A DNA stretch of 64,000 nucleotides from Nonomuraea africana (GCF_014873535.1 NZ_JADBEF010000001.1:5704001-5768000); one strand, 5' to 3'. Counted from the stretch's first letter, positions 43,732 to 52,890 are shown. Notes: generated by a model from the letters alone, not told the origin. Program-made: numbers and translations.

Positions 43732-44810
43732 GCCGAGAGGGCCGTGCGCAGCCGGCCGTAGGTCTTCAGCGCCCGGTCGGCCGTCTTGAGCAGCAGCGGG
43801 TTGGCCATGACCGCGCCCCGCGCCTTGCGCACGGGGACCCTGAGCATCCAGTGGACGCCGGCGCCCGCGCTGGCCCGCGCCACGCGGCCCTCGGCCACCT
43901 GGAGCTCGCCGGTCTTGAGCTTCTCCTTGTACTCCTTCTCTCCCCTGCCCATGTCGATCACTTTGATGCCCGCCGCCGACGCGGCCTCGGCCATGGCGAG
44001 GTGGTGGATCAGGCCGGGAGAGAACTTCGCGTAGGCGGTGTCGTAGGCGGGGAACCAGCCGACCAGCGTGGTGCGGGTGCGCAGGCCGAAGTGCCCGGCC
44101 ATCGGGGCGCCGTCGACGTGGACCATGTCGAGCACGCCGGCGAAGGAGTCGGTCTGGGTGGCCAGCAGGCGCTCGACCAGCTCGACGATCCACCTGATGG
44201 CGAACCTGTCGGTGCGGCCCGTGCGGCGGTACTGGTCGGTCTTCCAGCTCAGCAGCGTGCGCAGCGGCTCGGGGTCGGTGGTGGCGTAGTCGTGGCGCAG
44301 CGGACCCACGTCACGCTGCAGCTTGCGCGACTTGGCCAGCGTGCTCTTGTAGGTCTTGCCGGAGTTGGATTTGAGGAAGTCGGTGTAGGCCGGCCAGCCG
44401 TCGCCGAGGTCGATGATCGGCGAGGGATGCAGGGTGTGCCGCTCGGCCAGCAGGGGCTGCCCCGCCACCAGGTGGTCGAACTCGAAGACGCCGAGGCCGC
44501 AGGCCCTGATCAGCGTCTGCGCGTCGATCTCCGCGTCCTTCGCGTGGACCAGGCCCTGGGCGTCGGTGAGACCGGCGGCGACCGGCCTGCCGATGCCGAG
44601 CGGGTGCCGTTCGAAGGGGAAGAAGCCGACCACTTCGCCGCCGTCCTCGACGACGGCCACGCGGGTCTGTTCACGCAACTCGCCCACCGTGATCGTGAAC
44701 TCGGGCGAGAGGAAGGGATTGTCGAAAGCGGCGTCTGCCTCCTGCAAGGCCCGCCAACGGGTCACTTCCGGTCGCCCCAGGTCTCGGGGATGAACAAGCG
44801 TGATGCGCAT
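43728..44810 (-). CDS. GNAT_6 (CelD/BcsL-like) acyltransferase, second copy
   Basis: A 360-residue paralogue of the enzyme at 32868, sharing NPFLSPEFTITV, KTDQYRRTGRTDRFAIRWIVELV, GHFGLRTRTTLVGWFPAYDTAYAKFSPG and DMGRGEKEYKEKLKTGELQV. Both likely acylate amino sugars. It forms an operon with the DegT-like gene (4-base overlap). It lies on the opposite strand to the first copy, so the pair may have arisen by duplication of an exopolysaccharide locus. Confidence 0.88.
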   Translation of the reverse strand: MRITLVHPRDLGRPEVTRWRALQEADAAFDNPFLSPEFTITVGELREQTRVAVVEDGGEVVGFFPFERHPLGIGRPVAAGLTDAQGLVHAKDAEIDAQTLIRACGLGVFEFDHLVAGQPLLAERHTLHPSPIIDLGDGWPAYTDFLKSNSGKTYKSTLAKSRKLQRDVGPLRHDYATTDPEPLRTLLSWKTDQYRRTGRTDRFAIRWIVELVERLLATQTDSFAGVLDMVHVDGAPMAGHFGLRTRTTLVGWFPAYDTAYAKFSPGLIHHLAMAEAASAAGIKVIDMGRGEKEYKEKLKTGELQVAEGRVARASAGAGVHWMLRVPVRKARGAVMANPLLLKTADRALKTYGRLRTALSA

Positions 44811-44975
44811 GAGCTCCTACTGGGGTGTGCGGTTCCCCCATCGCCGGGCCGACATGTGCACGGCGACGTACAGCCACGTTAAAGGATGCGGGGAGGTGGG
44901 GGATCACGATGCGGCGCAAATTTAGGGAACTCTAATTTTGGCAGGGCGAACCGAATCGAGTTCTAATGGGGTCCC

Positions 44976-46019
44976 ATGACGGTACCTGGCATTGACTGGC
45001 CGCGGCTGGTCGCGTGGATGGGCGCGCACGTCCCCTCGGAGGGCGAGCCCGTCTCCGTGTCGCTGATCTCCGGCGGCAGATCCAACCTGACATATCTGGT
45101 GGAGACGACCGGGCGACGCGTGGTCCTGCGCCGTCCTCCGCTCGGCCACGTGCTGCCCACCGCCCACGACATGCGCCGCGAGTGGCGGGTGATCTCCGCC
45201 CTGCACGGCACCCCGGTACCGGTCCCCGAGCCGGTGGCCTTCTGCGCCGACGAGGAGGTGATCGGCGCGCCGTTCTACCTCATGGGGTACGTCGAGGGCG
45301 CCGCCGTCCGCAACAGGCAGGAACTCGCCACGCCCGGGCCGGAGGAGACGCGGCGGCTGTCGCAGCGACTGGCCGAGGTGCTCGCCGAGATCCACGCCGT
45401 CGACTACCGCGCGGCCGGGCTGTCCGACTTCGGCCGTCCCGACGGGTACATGGCGCGGCAGCTCGAGCGCTGGTGCCAGCAGTGGGAGCGGTCGGCCGAC
45501 CGGCAGGAGCCCGCCTACGACCGGCTCGTCGCCAGGCTGCGCGCCCGTCTGCCCGCCACCCCGGCCGCCGCACCGGCCGCCACGCTGGTGCACGGCGACT
45601 ACCGGCTCGACAACACGCTCGTCAGGGCCGATCCGCCCGAGATCCTCGCGGTCGTCGACTGGGAGATGTCCACGCTGGGCGACCCGCTGGCCGATCTCGG
45701 CCTCACGCTGACCTACTGGCACGATCGCGGCGACGACGAGCGCGCGTCGATCCCGGTGGCCGGCGACGTCACGCTCGCCCCCGGCTTCCTGTCCGCCGCC
45801 GAGTTCTCCGCCCACTACGCCAAGGTCTCCGGCAGGGACCTCGCCGACCTGGATTTCTACGTGGCCTTCGGCAACTTCAAGCTCGCGGTGATCGTGGAGG
45901 GTATCCACGCCCGGTTCCGGCAGGGTAAGACCGTGGGTGAGGGGTTCGAGCGTATCGGCGGCGCCGTGCCCACCCTGATCGCCCGCGCCCACCGCACGCT
46001 CGACGACGGCACCGCCTGA
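44976..46019 (+). CDS. APH-family phosphotransferase (ACAD10/11-like)
   Basis: A 347-residue kinase-fold protein. It has SGGRSNLTYLVETTGRRVVLRRPP, the catalytic LVHGDYRLDNTLV (Brenner-type HGD-x4-N) and VVDWEMSTLGDPLADLG as the metal DxD region. The family phosphorylates small hydroxylated substrates, including hydroxyacyl-CoA chains in mammals, and many bacterial members are uncharacterised. An SDR follows 41 bases downstream, so a two-step oxidation or CoA pathway is possible. Confidence 0.88.
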   Translation: MTVPGIDWPRLVAWMGAHVPSEGEPVSVSLISGGRSNLTYLVETTGRRVVLRRPPLGHVLPTAHDMRREWRVISALHGTPVPVPEPVAFCADEEVIGAPFYLMGYVEGAAVRNRQELATPGPEETRRLSQRLAEVLAEIHAVDYRAAGLSDFGRPDGYMARQLERWCQQWERSADRQEPAYDRLVARLRARLPATPAAAPAATLVHGDYRLDNTLVRADPPEILAVVDWEMSTLGDPLADLGLTLTYWHDRGDDERASIPVAGDVTLAPGFLSAAEFSAHYAKVSGRDLADLDFYVAFGNFKLAVIVEGIHARFRQGKTVGEGFERIGGAVPTLIARAHRTLDDGTA

Positions 46020-46060
46020 CCCCTCCCCGCGGAAGCGGACGACCCACAAGGAGAGACCCG

Positions 46061-46813
46061 ATGAGCAGTGTGGTTCTCATCACCGGAGCGGCCAGCGGCA
46101 TCGGCGCCGCCGTCGCTCGAAGGATGGCGACGGGCGGGGCGCGCTGCGTGCTCCTCGACCGCGACGAGGCGGGCGTCGAGCGCATGGCCAAGGAGGTCGG
46201 CGGCGTCTGGCTGGCCGGCGACGTCAGCGAGCGCGATACCTCGCTCCGCGCGGCCGAACTGGCCAGGGAGAGCTACGGCAGGCTCGACCTGGTCCACCTC
46301 AACGCGGGCATCTCCAGCGGCGTCGACCTGGCCGACTTCGACCTCGACCAGTACCGCACCGCCATGGGCGTCAACGTGGACGGCGTCGTCTTCGGCGTCG
46401 AGGCCACCGTGCCGCTGCTGCGGAGCTCGGGCGGCGGCGCGATCGTCGTCACGGCCTCCCTCGCCGGGCTCGTCGGCTTCGACGGCGACCCGATCTACAC
46501 GATGACCAAGCACGCGGTCGTCGGTCTGGTCAGGGCGCTGGCCGTGCCGCTGGCCCGCGACGGCATCAGGATCGGCGCCGTCTGTCCCGGCTTCACCGAC
46601 ACCCCGCTGGTCGCCTCGCAGCGCGAGCTGTTCCTCGGCGCGGGCTTCCCGTTGCTCACCGCCGAAGACGTCGCGAGCGCCGTGGAGTCCGCCTTCTACG
46701 CCGAGGAGCCGGGCACGCTGCTGGTCGTTCAGCCTGGCCGGGCACCTGTTCCCTACCGTTATGCTGGCGTGCCCGGCCCGGCCGGGGGACAAAGGCCGCC
46801 GAATCCCAGCTAA
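46061..46813 (+). CDS. Short-chain dehydrogenase/reductase (SDR)
   Basis: A 250-residue classical SDR. The cofactor loop is TGAASGIGAAVA, followed by LNAG, active-site VTASLAG, the catalytic YTMTK as YxxxK and CPGFTDT. The substrate is unknown. It lies downstream of the APH-type phosphotransferase and probably shares its transcript; a GGAGAG ribosome site precedes the ATG. Confidence 0.88.
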   Translation: MSSVVLITGAASGIGAAVARRMATGGARCVLLDRDEAGVERMAKEVGGVWLAGDVSERDTSLRAAELARESYGRLDLVHLNAGISSGVDLADFDLDQYRTAMGVNVDGVVFGVEATVPLLRSSGGGAIVVTASLAGLVGFDGDPIYTMTKHAVVGLVRALAVPLARDGIRIGAVCPGFTDTPLVASQRELFLGAGFPLLTAEDVASAVESAFYAEEPGTLLVVQPGRAPVPYRYAGVPGPAGGQRPPNPS

Positions 46814-46920
46814 CCCCTAGTGCAAGATTCAAGTGTTCTGCAAACCTTGCGGTTACCTTGGAGATGCGCCGGGCTTCAAAGACCCGGCTTCGTCATGTGG
46901 AACGCTACAGGAGGATTCCG

Positions 46921-48300
46921 GTGATACCGACGAACGGCCGTCACGCGCAGAGGCGTTCCCCGTGGCCGATCGCTCTGGCAGCCGGAATCGTCGCGGTGGC
47001 GCTAGTCGCCGGCATCATGATCTACGCGGGCAACCGGAACAGCGCCTCCGGCGAGCCCGCCACGATCCCGCCCACGCAGGCCGCCCCCACGCTTAACGCG
47101 CCGCCCCCCACGCAGGACTGGCCGCGCTGGGGCGTGACCCACACGCAGTACAGCGCCGACCAGGACACGCCCGAGGTCCGTGAGGCCGCCGTCGGCATCC
47201 TCGCCCGCGAGCCGATGCTGCAGAACCAGCACATCATGGGCTGGGGCGCGGGCAACCCCGAGCCGAGCCCCGGCAAGTACGACTTCCGCGACCTCGACCG
47301 CCGCATGAAGATGATGTCGGACTCCCGGTCGATCCCCGTCATCACGCTGTGCTGCGCCCCCGACTGGATGAAGGGCGGCACGGCGGGCCGTACCGACTGG
47401 GCGAAGAACCACACCACCGCGCCCAGGCGCGAGCACTTCGACGACTACGCCAAGCTGGCCGCGACCGTCGCGAAGCGCTACCCGACCGTGAAGCACTTCA
47501 TGGTGTGGAACGAGTTCAAGGGCTTCTGGAATCAGGCCACCAACAGGTGGGACGCCGAGGCGTACACCGAGCTGTACAACAAGGTCTACGACGCGCTCAA
47601 GAAGGTGAACCCCGAGATCAAGGTCGGCGGGCCTTACGTGCCGATCGACCACCACGATCCCACGATCGGCACCTCGGAGGTCAGCGGGCCGTGGGGCGTG
47701 GTCGACCAGCGGGTGCTCGACGCGATCGAGTACTGGCTCGAGAACAAGAAGGGCGCCGAGTTCGTCGTCATCGACGGCGCCACGATGACCAAGGAGCAGC
47801 AGCAGCCCCTGCCGGACGAGTTCGCCGCGACGGCGAAGTTCTCGGCGATCACGACGTGGCTGCGCCAGAAGAGCGGCGACCTGCCGGTGTGGTGGGCCGA
47901 GTACTACGTCGAGCCGGAGAACACCGGCTGGAGCGAGGAGAAGGTGGCCGCGGTCCAGGCCACCGCGATGATGGAGTTCGCCAAGAGCGGCGTCACCACC
48001 GCCCTGTACTGGAACCCGCAGAAGAAGCCGGCCGGTGAGTGCCACGGCTGCCTCTGGGTGCCCGGGCGCGGCGCCGAGATGCCGATGGCGGGGCTGCTCA
48101 GCGGGTTCGTCAAGTGGTTCCCGACCAACGCGAGGCTGGAGCAGGTGGTCACGAGCGACCCGAAGGTGCGCGTGCTGGCCCAGCCGAACCAGATGGTGAT
48201 GGTCAACACCACCGACGCCGACCTGACCGCGACCGTCGACGGCAAGGCGTTCACGTTCAAGCCTTACGAGATCAAGTGGAGCCAGCGGGCCCGCGCCTAG
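46921..48300 (+). CDS. Membrane-anchored glycoside hydrolase (GH39/GH5-like barrel)
   Basis: A 459-residue protein with an N-terminal anchor (about residues 14-35, WPIALAAGIVAVALVAGIMIYAG) and a (beta/alpha)8-like domain. Catalytic-type features are VWNEFKGFWNQ (acid/base Glu of clan GH-A) and WWAEYYVEPE for a likely nucleophile. The C-terminal end has a small beta domain. The GTG at 46921 is chosen because AGGAGG (46909-46914) stands six bases before it; the frame is open upstream. It may degrade or remodel the exopolysaccharide made nearby. Confidence 0.8.
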   Translation: MIPTNGRHAQRRSPWPIALAAGIVAVALVAGIMIYAGNRNSASGEPATIPPTQAAPTLNAPPPTQDWPRWGVTHTQYSADQDTPEVREAAVGILAREPMLQNQHIMGWGAGNPEPSPGKYDFRDLDRRMKMMSDSRSIPVITLCCAPDWMKGGTAGRTDWAKNHTTAPRREHFDDYAKLAATVAKRYPTVKHFMVWNEFKGFWNQATNRWDAEAYTELYNKVYDALKKVNPEIKVGGPYVPIDHHDPTIGTSEVSGPWGVVDQRVLDAIEYWLENKKGAEFVVIDGATMTKEQQQPLPDEFAATAKFSAITTWLRQKSGDLPVWWAEYYVEPENTGWSEEKVAAVQATAMMEFAKSGVTTALYWNPQKKPAGECHGCLWVPGRGAEMPMAGLLSGFVKWFPTNARLEQVVTSDPKVRVLAQPNQMVMVNTTDADLTATVDGKAFTFKPYEIKWSQRARA

Positions 48301-49718
48301 GACGCGGCGGCGATCAGCTCGGCGAGGATCTGGCAGCCGCGCCGCACGTCGGGCAGTGCGGCCGAGCCGTACCCGATGACCAGACCGTGCACCTGCGACT
48401 CGGCGTGGTGATGACGGACCGTGGTGTCCAGCAGGACGCCGCGGGAGGCGGCCGCGCTCACGATCCCCCGCACCTCGGACGGCGGTAGCTCGGCCAGGAC
48501 GTGCAGCCCCGCGGTGTCGCCGCGCAGGCGGCAGACCGGGCCGAGGATCTCGACCACGGCGGCGCGGCGGCGGGCATACTCCAGCCGCATCCGGCGCAGG
48601 TGCCGGTCGAGGTCCCCGCGCTCCAGCAGGGTCGCGACCGCCTGCTGGACAGGACCGCTGGTGCGGTCGGACAGGTCCTGGCGAATCTCGGCGATCCTGC
48701 TCAGCAGCGCGGGCTCGCCCACGAGCCAGCCCACGCCCACGTCCGGGGCCAGCGACTTCGACAGCGTGCCGAGCAGCACCACCCGCGACGGGTCGAGGCC
48801 GTAGAGGGCGGGCAGCGGGGCCACGTCGTAGCGGAACTCGGCGTCGTAGTCGTCCTCGACCACCATCGCCCCGGTACGCCGCGCCCAGGCCAGCAGCCGT
48901 TCCCTGCGCGGGATGGGCAGGCGGCCGCCCATCGGGTACTGGTGGGCGGGGGTGGTGTAGAGGACCCGCAGGTCCGAGGGGAGCCCGGAGACGATGACGC
49001 CGTCCTCGTCCACGGGGCAGGGCACGATCGTGGCGCCCCTGGCCGCGAAGACGTTGCGGGCCACGCGGTAGCCGGGGTCCTCCACCCCCGCCCTCGCGCC
49101 GGGCCCGAGGAGAGCGAGGGCGACCAGGTCGAGGCCGTTGCCGGTGCCCCTGGTGACCAGGATGTTCTCCGGGCCGACCGCGATCGCCCTGGACCTGCGC
49201 AGGTGCCCGGCGAGCAGCTCGCGCAGGCGGGGCAGGCCGTAGGGGTCGGGATCGTCGCCGGGCGGCAGGTCGGCGGCCTTGCGCCAGGCCCGCTTCCACG
49301 CGGCCGCGTCGTAGTCCTTGACCCACGGCTCGCCCGGCGTGAGGTCGATCAGCGGCGCGGCCCGCCGTACCGGCTCGGCCACGGGCGGGGCGGGCGTCTG
49401 ACGGGCGGGTGGCGCGGCGTCGGTGGACAGGTCGGCCACGAAGGTGCCTGAGCCGTGCCTGCCATCCAGCCACCCCTCCGCGTAGAGCTGCTGGTAGGCC
49501 TCGGTGACCACGGTACGGCTGACGCCGAGCTGCGCGGCCAGCCCCCGCGAGGACGGCAGGCGGGTCCCCGCGGTGAGCGCGCCCGCCCGCATGGCCTCGC
49601 GCAGCCAGTCGCCCAGCTGGACGGAGAGGGGCAGCGCCGAGTCCCTGGACAGGGAGACGGGAAGGTCGATGAGCGTGCGCAAGGAAGTGGTCCCCGAGAA
49701 GCGGTTATTAGTGGACAT
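48297..49718 (-). CDS. MocR/PdxR-type regulator (GntR HTH plus aminotransferase fold)
   Basis: A 473-residue transcription factor. The N-terminal GntR winged HTH is LRTLIDLPVSLSRDSALPLSV to about residue 85, with LPSSRGLAAQLGVSRTVV. A fold-type I aminotransferase domain follows, including VEDDYDAEFRYD and the PLP lysine in LGTLSKSLAPDV. Such proteins bind PLP as ligand and control vitamin B6 or amino-acid pathways. The start ATG at 49718 lies inside a palindromic operator shared with the divergent FMN-binding gene. Confidence 0.9.
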   Translation of the reverse strand: MSTNNRFSGTTSLRTLIDLPVSLSRDSALPLSVQLGDWLREAMRAGALTAGTRLPSSRGLAAQLGVSRTVVTEAYQQLYAEGWLDGRHGSGTFVADLSTDAAPPARQTPAPPVAEPVRRAAPLIDLTPGEPWVKDYDAAAWKRAWRKAADLPPGDDPDPYGLPRLRELLAGHLRRSRAIAVGPENILVTRGTGNGLDLVALALLGPGARAGVEDPGYRVARNVFAARGATIVPCPVDEDGVIVSGLPSDLRVLYTTPAHQYPMGGRLPIPRRERLLAWARRTGAMVVEDDYDAEFRYDVAPLPALYGLDPSRVVLLGTLSKSLAPDVGVGWLVGEPALLSRIAEIRQDLSDRTSGPVQQAVATLLERGDLDRHLRRMRLEYARRRAAVVEILGPVCRLRGDTAGLHVLAELPPSEVRGIVSAAASRGVLLDTTVRHHHAESQVHGLVIGYGSAALPDVRRGCQILAELIAAAS

Positions 49719-49735
49719 TAACGACAGGTCCACTA
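49709..49735. promoter_or_regulatory. Palindromic operator between MocR regulator and FMN-binding gene
   Basis: TAGTGGAC (49709-49716) and GTCCACTA (49728-49735) are perfect 8-bp inverted halves separated by 11 bases. They cover the MocR start and lie 19 bases from the divergent ATG. The position is ideal for autoregulation and control of the neighbour. Confidence 0.6.
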
Positions 49736-49753
49736 TCTCAATACCGTGACAGC

Positions 49754-50389
49754 ATGCTCTCCACCACACCCCGCACGACGCTCGGCCGCGAGAAGCACCG
49801 CGGCAGCACCGACAGGAACGATCTCTACGAGGTGCTCGACACCGGGCTCATCTGCCATCTGGGCGTGGTGGTGAACGGTCACCCGATGGTCGTGCCCACG
49901 GGCTACGGCCGCATCGGCGACACCCTCTACCTGCACGGCTCCACCGGCGCCCGGTCGCTGCGCGCCGGACAGGGCAGCCAGGTCTGCGTGACCGTCACCC
50001 ATCTCGACGGTCTCGTGCTGGCGCGCTCGGTCTTCAACCACTCCGTCAACTTCCGCTCGGCCATCATCTACGGCGAGGCCAGGCTGGTGACCGACGAGCA
50101 GGAGCGCCTGGACGGGCTGCGCGCGCTGACCGAACAGCTGGCCCCCGGTCAGTGGGACTACGCGAGGCGGCCCACCCGCAAGGAACTGGCGGCCACAGCG
50201 GTTCTGGCCCTGTCGCTGGAGGAGGCGTCGGTGAAGCTGCGCGCGGGCGCCCCCGAGGACGAGAAGGAGGACTACGCGCTGCCCATCTGGGCCGGGGTGC
50301 TGCCGATGGTCTCGTCGTGGGGCGCCCCGGTGCCCGATCCGGCCCTTCCACCGGGCATCGCGACACCTGCCCATATTCGGGACCGTTGA
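49754..50389 (+). CDS. Pyridoxamine 5'-phosphate oxidase-related FMN-binding protein
   Basis: A 211-residue split-barrel flavoprotein. GLICHLGVVVNGHPMVVPTGYGRIGDTLYLHGSTGAR is the typical FMN-binding start, followed by VCVTVTHLDGLVLARSVFNHSVNFRSAIIYG. It is divergent from the MocR regulator, which is the usual control arrangement for pyridoxine or flavin split-barrel genes. Substrate unknown. Confidence 0.9.
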   Translation: MLSTTPRTTLGREKHRGSTDRNDLYEVLDTGLICHLGVVVNGHPMVVPTGYGRIGDTLYLHGSTGARSLRAGQGSQVCVTVTHLDGLVLARSVFNHSVNFRSAIIYGEARLVTDEQERLDGLRALTEQLAPGQWDYARRPTRKELAATAVLALSLEEASVKLRAGAPEDEKEDYALPIWAGVLPMVSSWGAPVPDPALPPGIATPAHIRDR

Positions 50390-50454
50390 CAGCAAACCAG
50401 GGCGCCCGTTCAGTCGTCTCATCAGGTGGGCCACACTCCTGATGGGAGAGCGCC

Positions 50455-52749
50455 ATGGCATGGAGCGTCCCCGGCTACACCGAGGTGCGCCAGCTCGGCT
50501 CGGGCGGCAGCGGCAGGGTCGTCCTCGCCGTGCACGACGACACGGGCGCCGACGTCGCGATCAAGTACCTCTCCGAGCGCGTACGGCACGAGCCGGGGGC
50601 GCTGGCCGCCTTCCGGGCGGAGGCGGAGCTCCTGACCACGCTGGTGGACCCGCATATCGCCAGGATGTGGGAGTACGTCCAGGAGCCCGAGGGCGCCGCG
50701 ATCGTCATGGAGCTGGTCAACGGCGTCTCCCTGCGGGCGCTGCTGCGCGAGAACGGCACGACGGGCCCCGAGGCGGCGCTCGTCGTGCTCAAGGGGTCGC
50801 TGCTCGGCCTGGAGCGGGCGCACATCGCGCATCTGGTGCACCGCGACTACAAGCCGGAGAACGTGATCGTCAGGGACGACGGGATCAGCAAGCTCGTCGA
50901 CTTCGGCATCGCCGTCCGGCACGGCACGGCCACGCGGGCCACGGGCACCCCGCCCTACATGGCGCCCGAGCTGTGGTCGGGCCGGCCCGCCTCCCCCGCG
51001 ACCGACGTCTACGCGGCCACGGTCGTCTTCTTCGAGTGCCTGACGGGACACCGGCCCTACCGCTCGACCGAGTCGCACGTGCTCGGCTACCAGCACCTGT
51101 ACGCGCCCGTCCCGATCCATGACGCCCCGGAGGAGATGCGGGAGCTGATCGGGCGCGGGCTGGCCAAGGATCCCGCCGAGCGTCCGCCGAGCGCGGCGGC
51201 GTTCGTGGCCGAGGTGGAGGCGGCCGCGGTGGCGGCCTACGGGGAGGAGTGGGAGGAGCGGGGCAGGCGGCGGCTGGCCGCGCTCGTCGGCCTGCTGGCG
51301 TTCCTGCTGCCGCTGCCCGAGCCGCCGCCGCCCGCCGCGGGCTCCACGTTCTTCCGCACGGTCTTCGACGCCGCGCGGCGCAACGGCAGGCGGCTGCTGA
51401 TGGGCACCACGGCGACGGTCGCCGCGGCGGGGGCCGCGGTGTACGTGCTGGCCAGTGCCGAGCCGCCGCCCGCGACGACGGTCGACGCGGTGGCGGCGGC
51501 GCCGTCCCTCACGCCCGAGCTGCCCAGCCCCGCCTCGGTGCCCTCCGAGAGCGCCGAGGCTGGCGGCCGAGGCGGCACGGAACCCGGCGGAGAGCCCGGC
51601 GGGGCGACGACCTTACCGCCAGGGCCCGCGACCACCCCGACCGTCCCGCCCCCTACCGCGAAGCCGCCCACCACCGCGCCTCCCACAACCGCGCCTCCCA
51701 CCACGAAGCCTCCCACCACGAAGCCTCCGACGGTCACGCCGACGCCGTCGCCCAGGCCGCCGACCGCGGTGTCGGCGCTGGACGTCGGCGGGCTCACCGT
51801 CGGCGCCGACGCCGTGGCCGCCGCGACCGTCTCCCTCCGCACCACCGGCACGGACGCCGTCACGGTGACGGCCCGCTTCGCGGTCGACGGCGAGGTCGTG
51901 CGCACCGCCACCAGCCGGGTGCGCGGCGCCGTGTCCTACACCCGCTCCTTCAGCCACGGCCTCGGCGAGCGGGCGTGCGGCAGGACCGTCACGCTCACGG
52001 TGTCCACCTCGCCGGCCGCCCCCGGCGGCGCGAAGAGCGTCAGCGCGGCCGTCCCCGCGTGCCCCACGCGGGTGACGGGCCTGCGCGTCTCGCTCGACCT
52101 GGCCAAGGCGCCAGGCAGGGCCGTGACGGCACGGGTCTTCGTGGCGACCAGCGGCACGGGCCAGGTCGGGATGCGGGCCTTCGTCGCGCTCGACGGGGAG
52201 CGGGTGGCCACCACGTCCGCCTCGCTGTCCGGCCGTGACAGCTACACCAGGGACGTCACCCACACCTTCGCCCAGCGTCCGTGCGGGAGGACGGTGACGG
52301 TGACCGTCAGGGCCGGCGGCAGGCAGGCCACCGCCAGGACCGGGGTGCCGTGCGAGGCCGCGGTGCGGCGGGTCTCCATCGCCCGCGCCTCGCTCGACGC
52401 CCGCGGTCGGGCGACCGCCATCGTGACCGTCGCGACCACGACCACCCAGCCGGTACGGCTCAGCGTGACCTACACCCTCGCCGGACGCGTCCAGCACACC
52501 GAGTCGCTCGACCTGTCGGGACAGACCGCCTACACCAGGACGGTCGCCTTCACGTTCGCCAAGGCGCCGTGCGGATCGGCCTGGGGCGTGACGGTCGCGA
52601 CCGCCCCCTCGGCGGCCAACGGGAGCGACTCCGGCGGCGGCACGACCCCCGCCTGCCGGCCGCAGGTCGAGACCGAGAGTCCAAAACCGGACGATTCACA
52701 GCAAGATACCGAAAATATCAACCCTGATCTTGGTCTGGACCGTTACTAA
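50455..52749 (+). CDS. Membrane Ser/Thr protein kinase with triple repeat extracellular domain
   Basis: A 764-residue Hanks-type kinase. The kinase domain (about residues 8-270) has the glycine loop LGSGGSGRVV, ATP lysine K37, catalytic HRDYKPEN (D131) and DFG (D149). A membrane helix lies at about 310-332. The outside part begins with a Pro/Thr linker of tandem repeats, then three units of about 95 residues, each with a Cys-Gly and a later Cys (CGRTVT, then VPAC or VPC). These look like disulfide-linked Ig-like domains and probably sense a wall or secreted ligand. Confidence 0.9.
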   Translation: MAWSVPGYTEVRQLGSGGSGRVVLAVHDDTGADVAIKYLSERVRHEPGALAAFRAEAELLTTLVDPHIARMWEYVQEPEGAAIVMELVNGVSLRALLRENGTTGPEAALVVLKGSLLGLERAHIAHLVHRDYKPENVIVRDDGISKLVDFGIAVRHGTATRATGTPPYMAPELWSGRPASPATDVYAATVVFFECLTGHRPYRSTESHVLGYQHLYAPVPIHDAPEEMRELIGRGLAKDPAERPPSAAAFVAEVEAAAVAAYGEEWEERGRRRLAALVGLLAFLLPLPEPPPPAAGSTFFRTVFDAARRNGRRLLMGTTATVAAAGAAVYVLASAEPPPATTVDAVAAAPSLTPELPSPASVPSESAEAGGRGGTEPGGEPGGATTLPPGPATTPTVPPPTAKPPTTAPPTTAPPTTKPPTTKPPTVTPTPSPRPPTAVSALDVGGLTVGADAVAAATVSLRTTGTDAVTVTARFAVDGEVVRTATSRVRGAVSYTRSFSHGLGERACGRTVTLTVSTSPAAPGGAKSVSAAVPACPTRVTGLRVSLDLAKAPGRAVTARVFVATSGTGQVGMRAFVALDGERVATTSASLSGRDSYTRDVTHTFAQRPCGRTVTVTVRAGGRQATARTGVPCEAAVRRVSIARASLDARGRATAIVTVATTTTQPVRLSVTYTLAGRVQHTESLDLSGQTAYTRTVAFTFAKAPCGSAWGVTVATAPSAANGSDSGGGTTPACRPQVETESPKPDDSQQDTENINPDLGLDRY
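51652..51735 (+). repeat. Pro-Thr tandem repeat in kinase linker
   Basis: A roughly 15-base unit (CCTCCCACCACGAAG and variants) repeats about five times and encodes PPTTA/PPTTK blocks linking the kinase membrane helix to its extracellular domains. Confidence 0.65.
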
Positions 52750-52838
52750 TGAGAAACGTGCGTAATGGACCGCATCCGAACATATGACCTTGTCCCACCG
52801 CCTTTCGGCGGTTCCCACCGCACGTTTCTCATTAGTAA
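52743..52838. repeat. 96-bp element with perfect 20-bp inverted ends between two kinase genes
   Basis: Left arm 52743-52762 and right arm 52819-52838 are perfect 20-bp inverted copies (TTACTAATGAGAAACGTGCG). They enclose 56 bases with an inner CCGCC/GGCGG hairpin. The arms are A/T-rich in a GC-rich region. The left arm includes the kinase TAA stop. It may be a MITE, a strong RNA hairpin or a terminator. Confidence 0.7.
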
Positions 52839-52890
52839 GCTACGCTCCGTCTGATGTGGGTGGGGGCCCAGATAGATCCGAGGTGGTCTG

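Noticed and set aside
51640-51740. Possible CRISPR array in the kinase gene
   Set aside because: The repeats are short, contiguous and in frame, encoding Pro-Thr blocks; there are no unique spacers.
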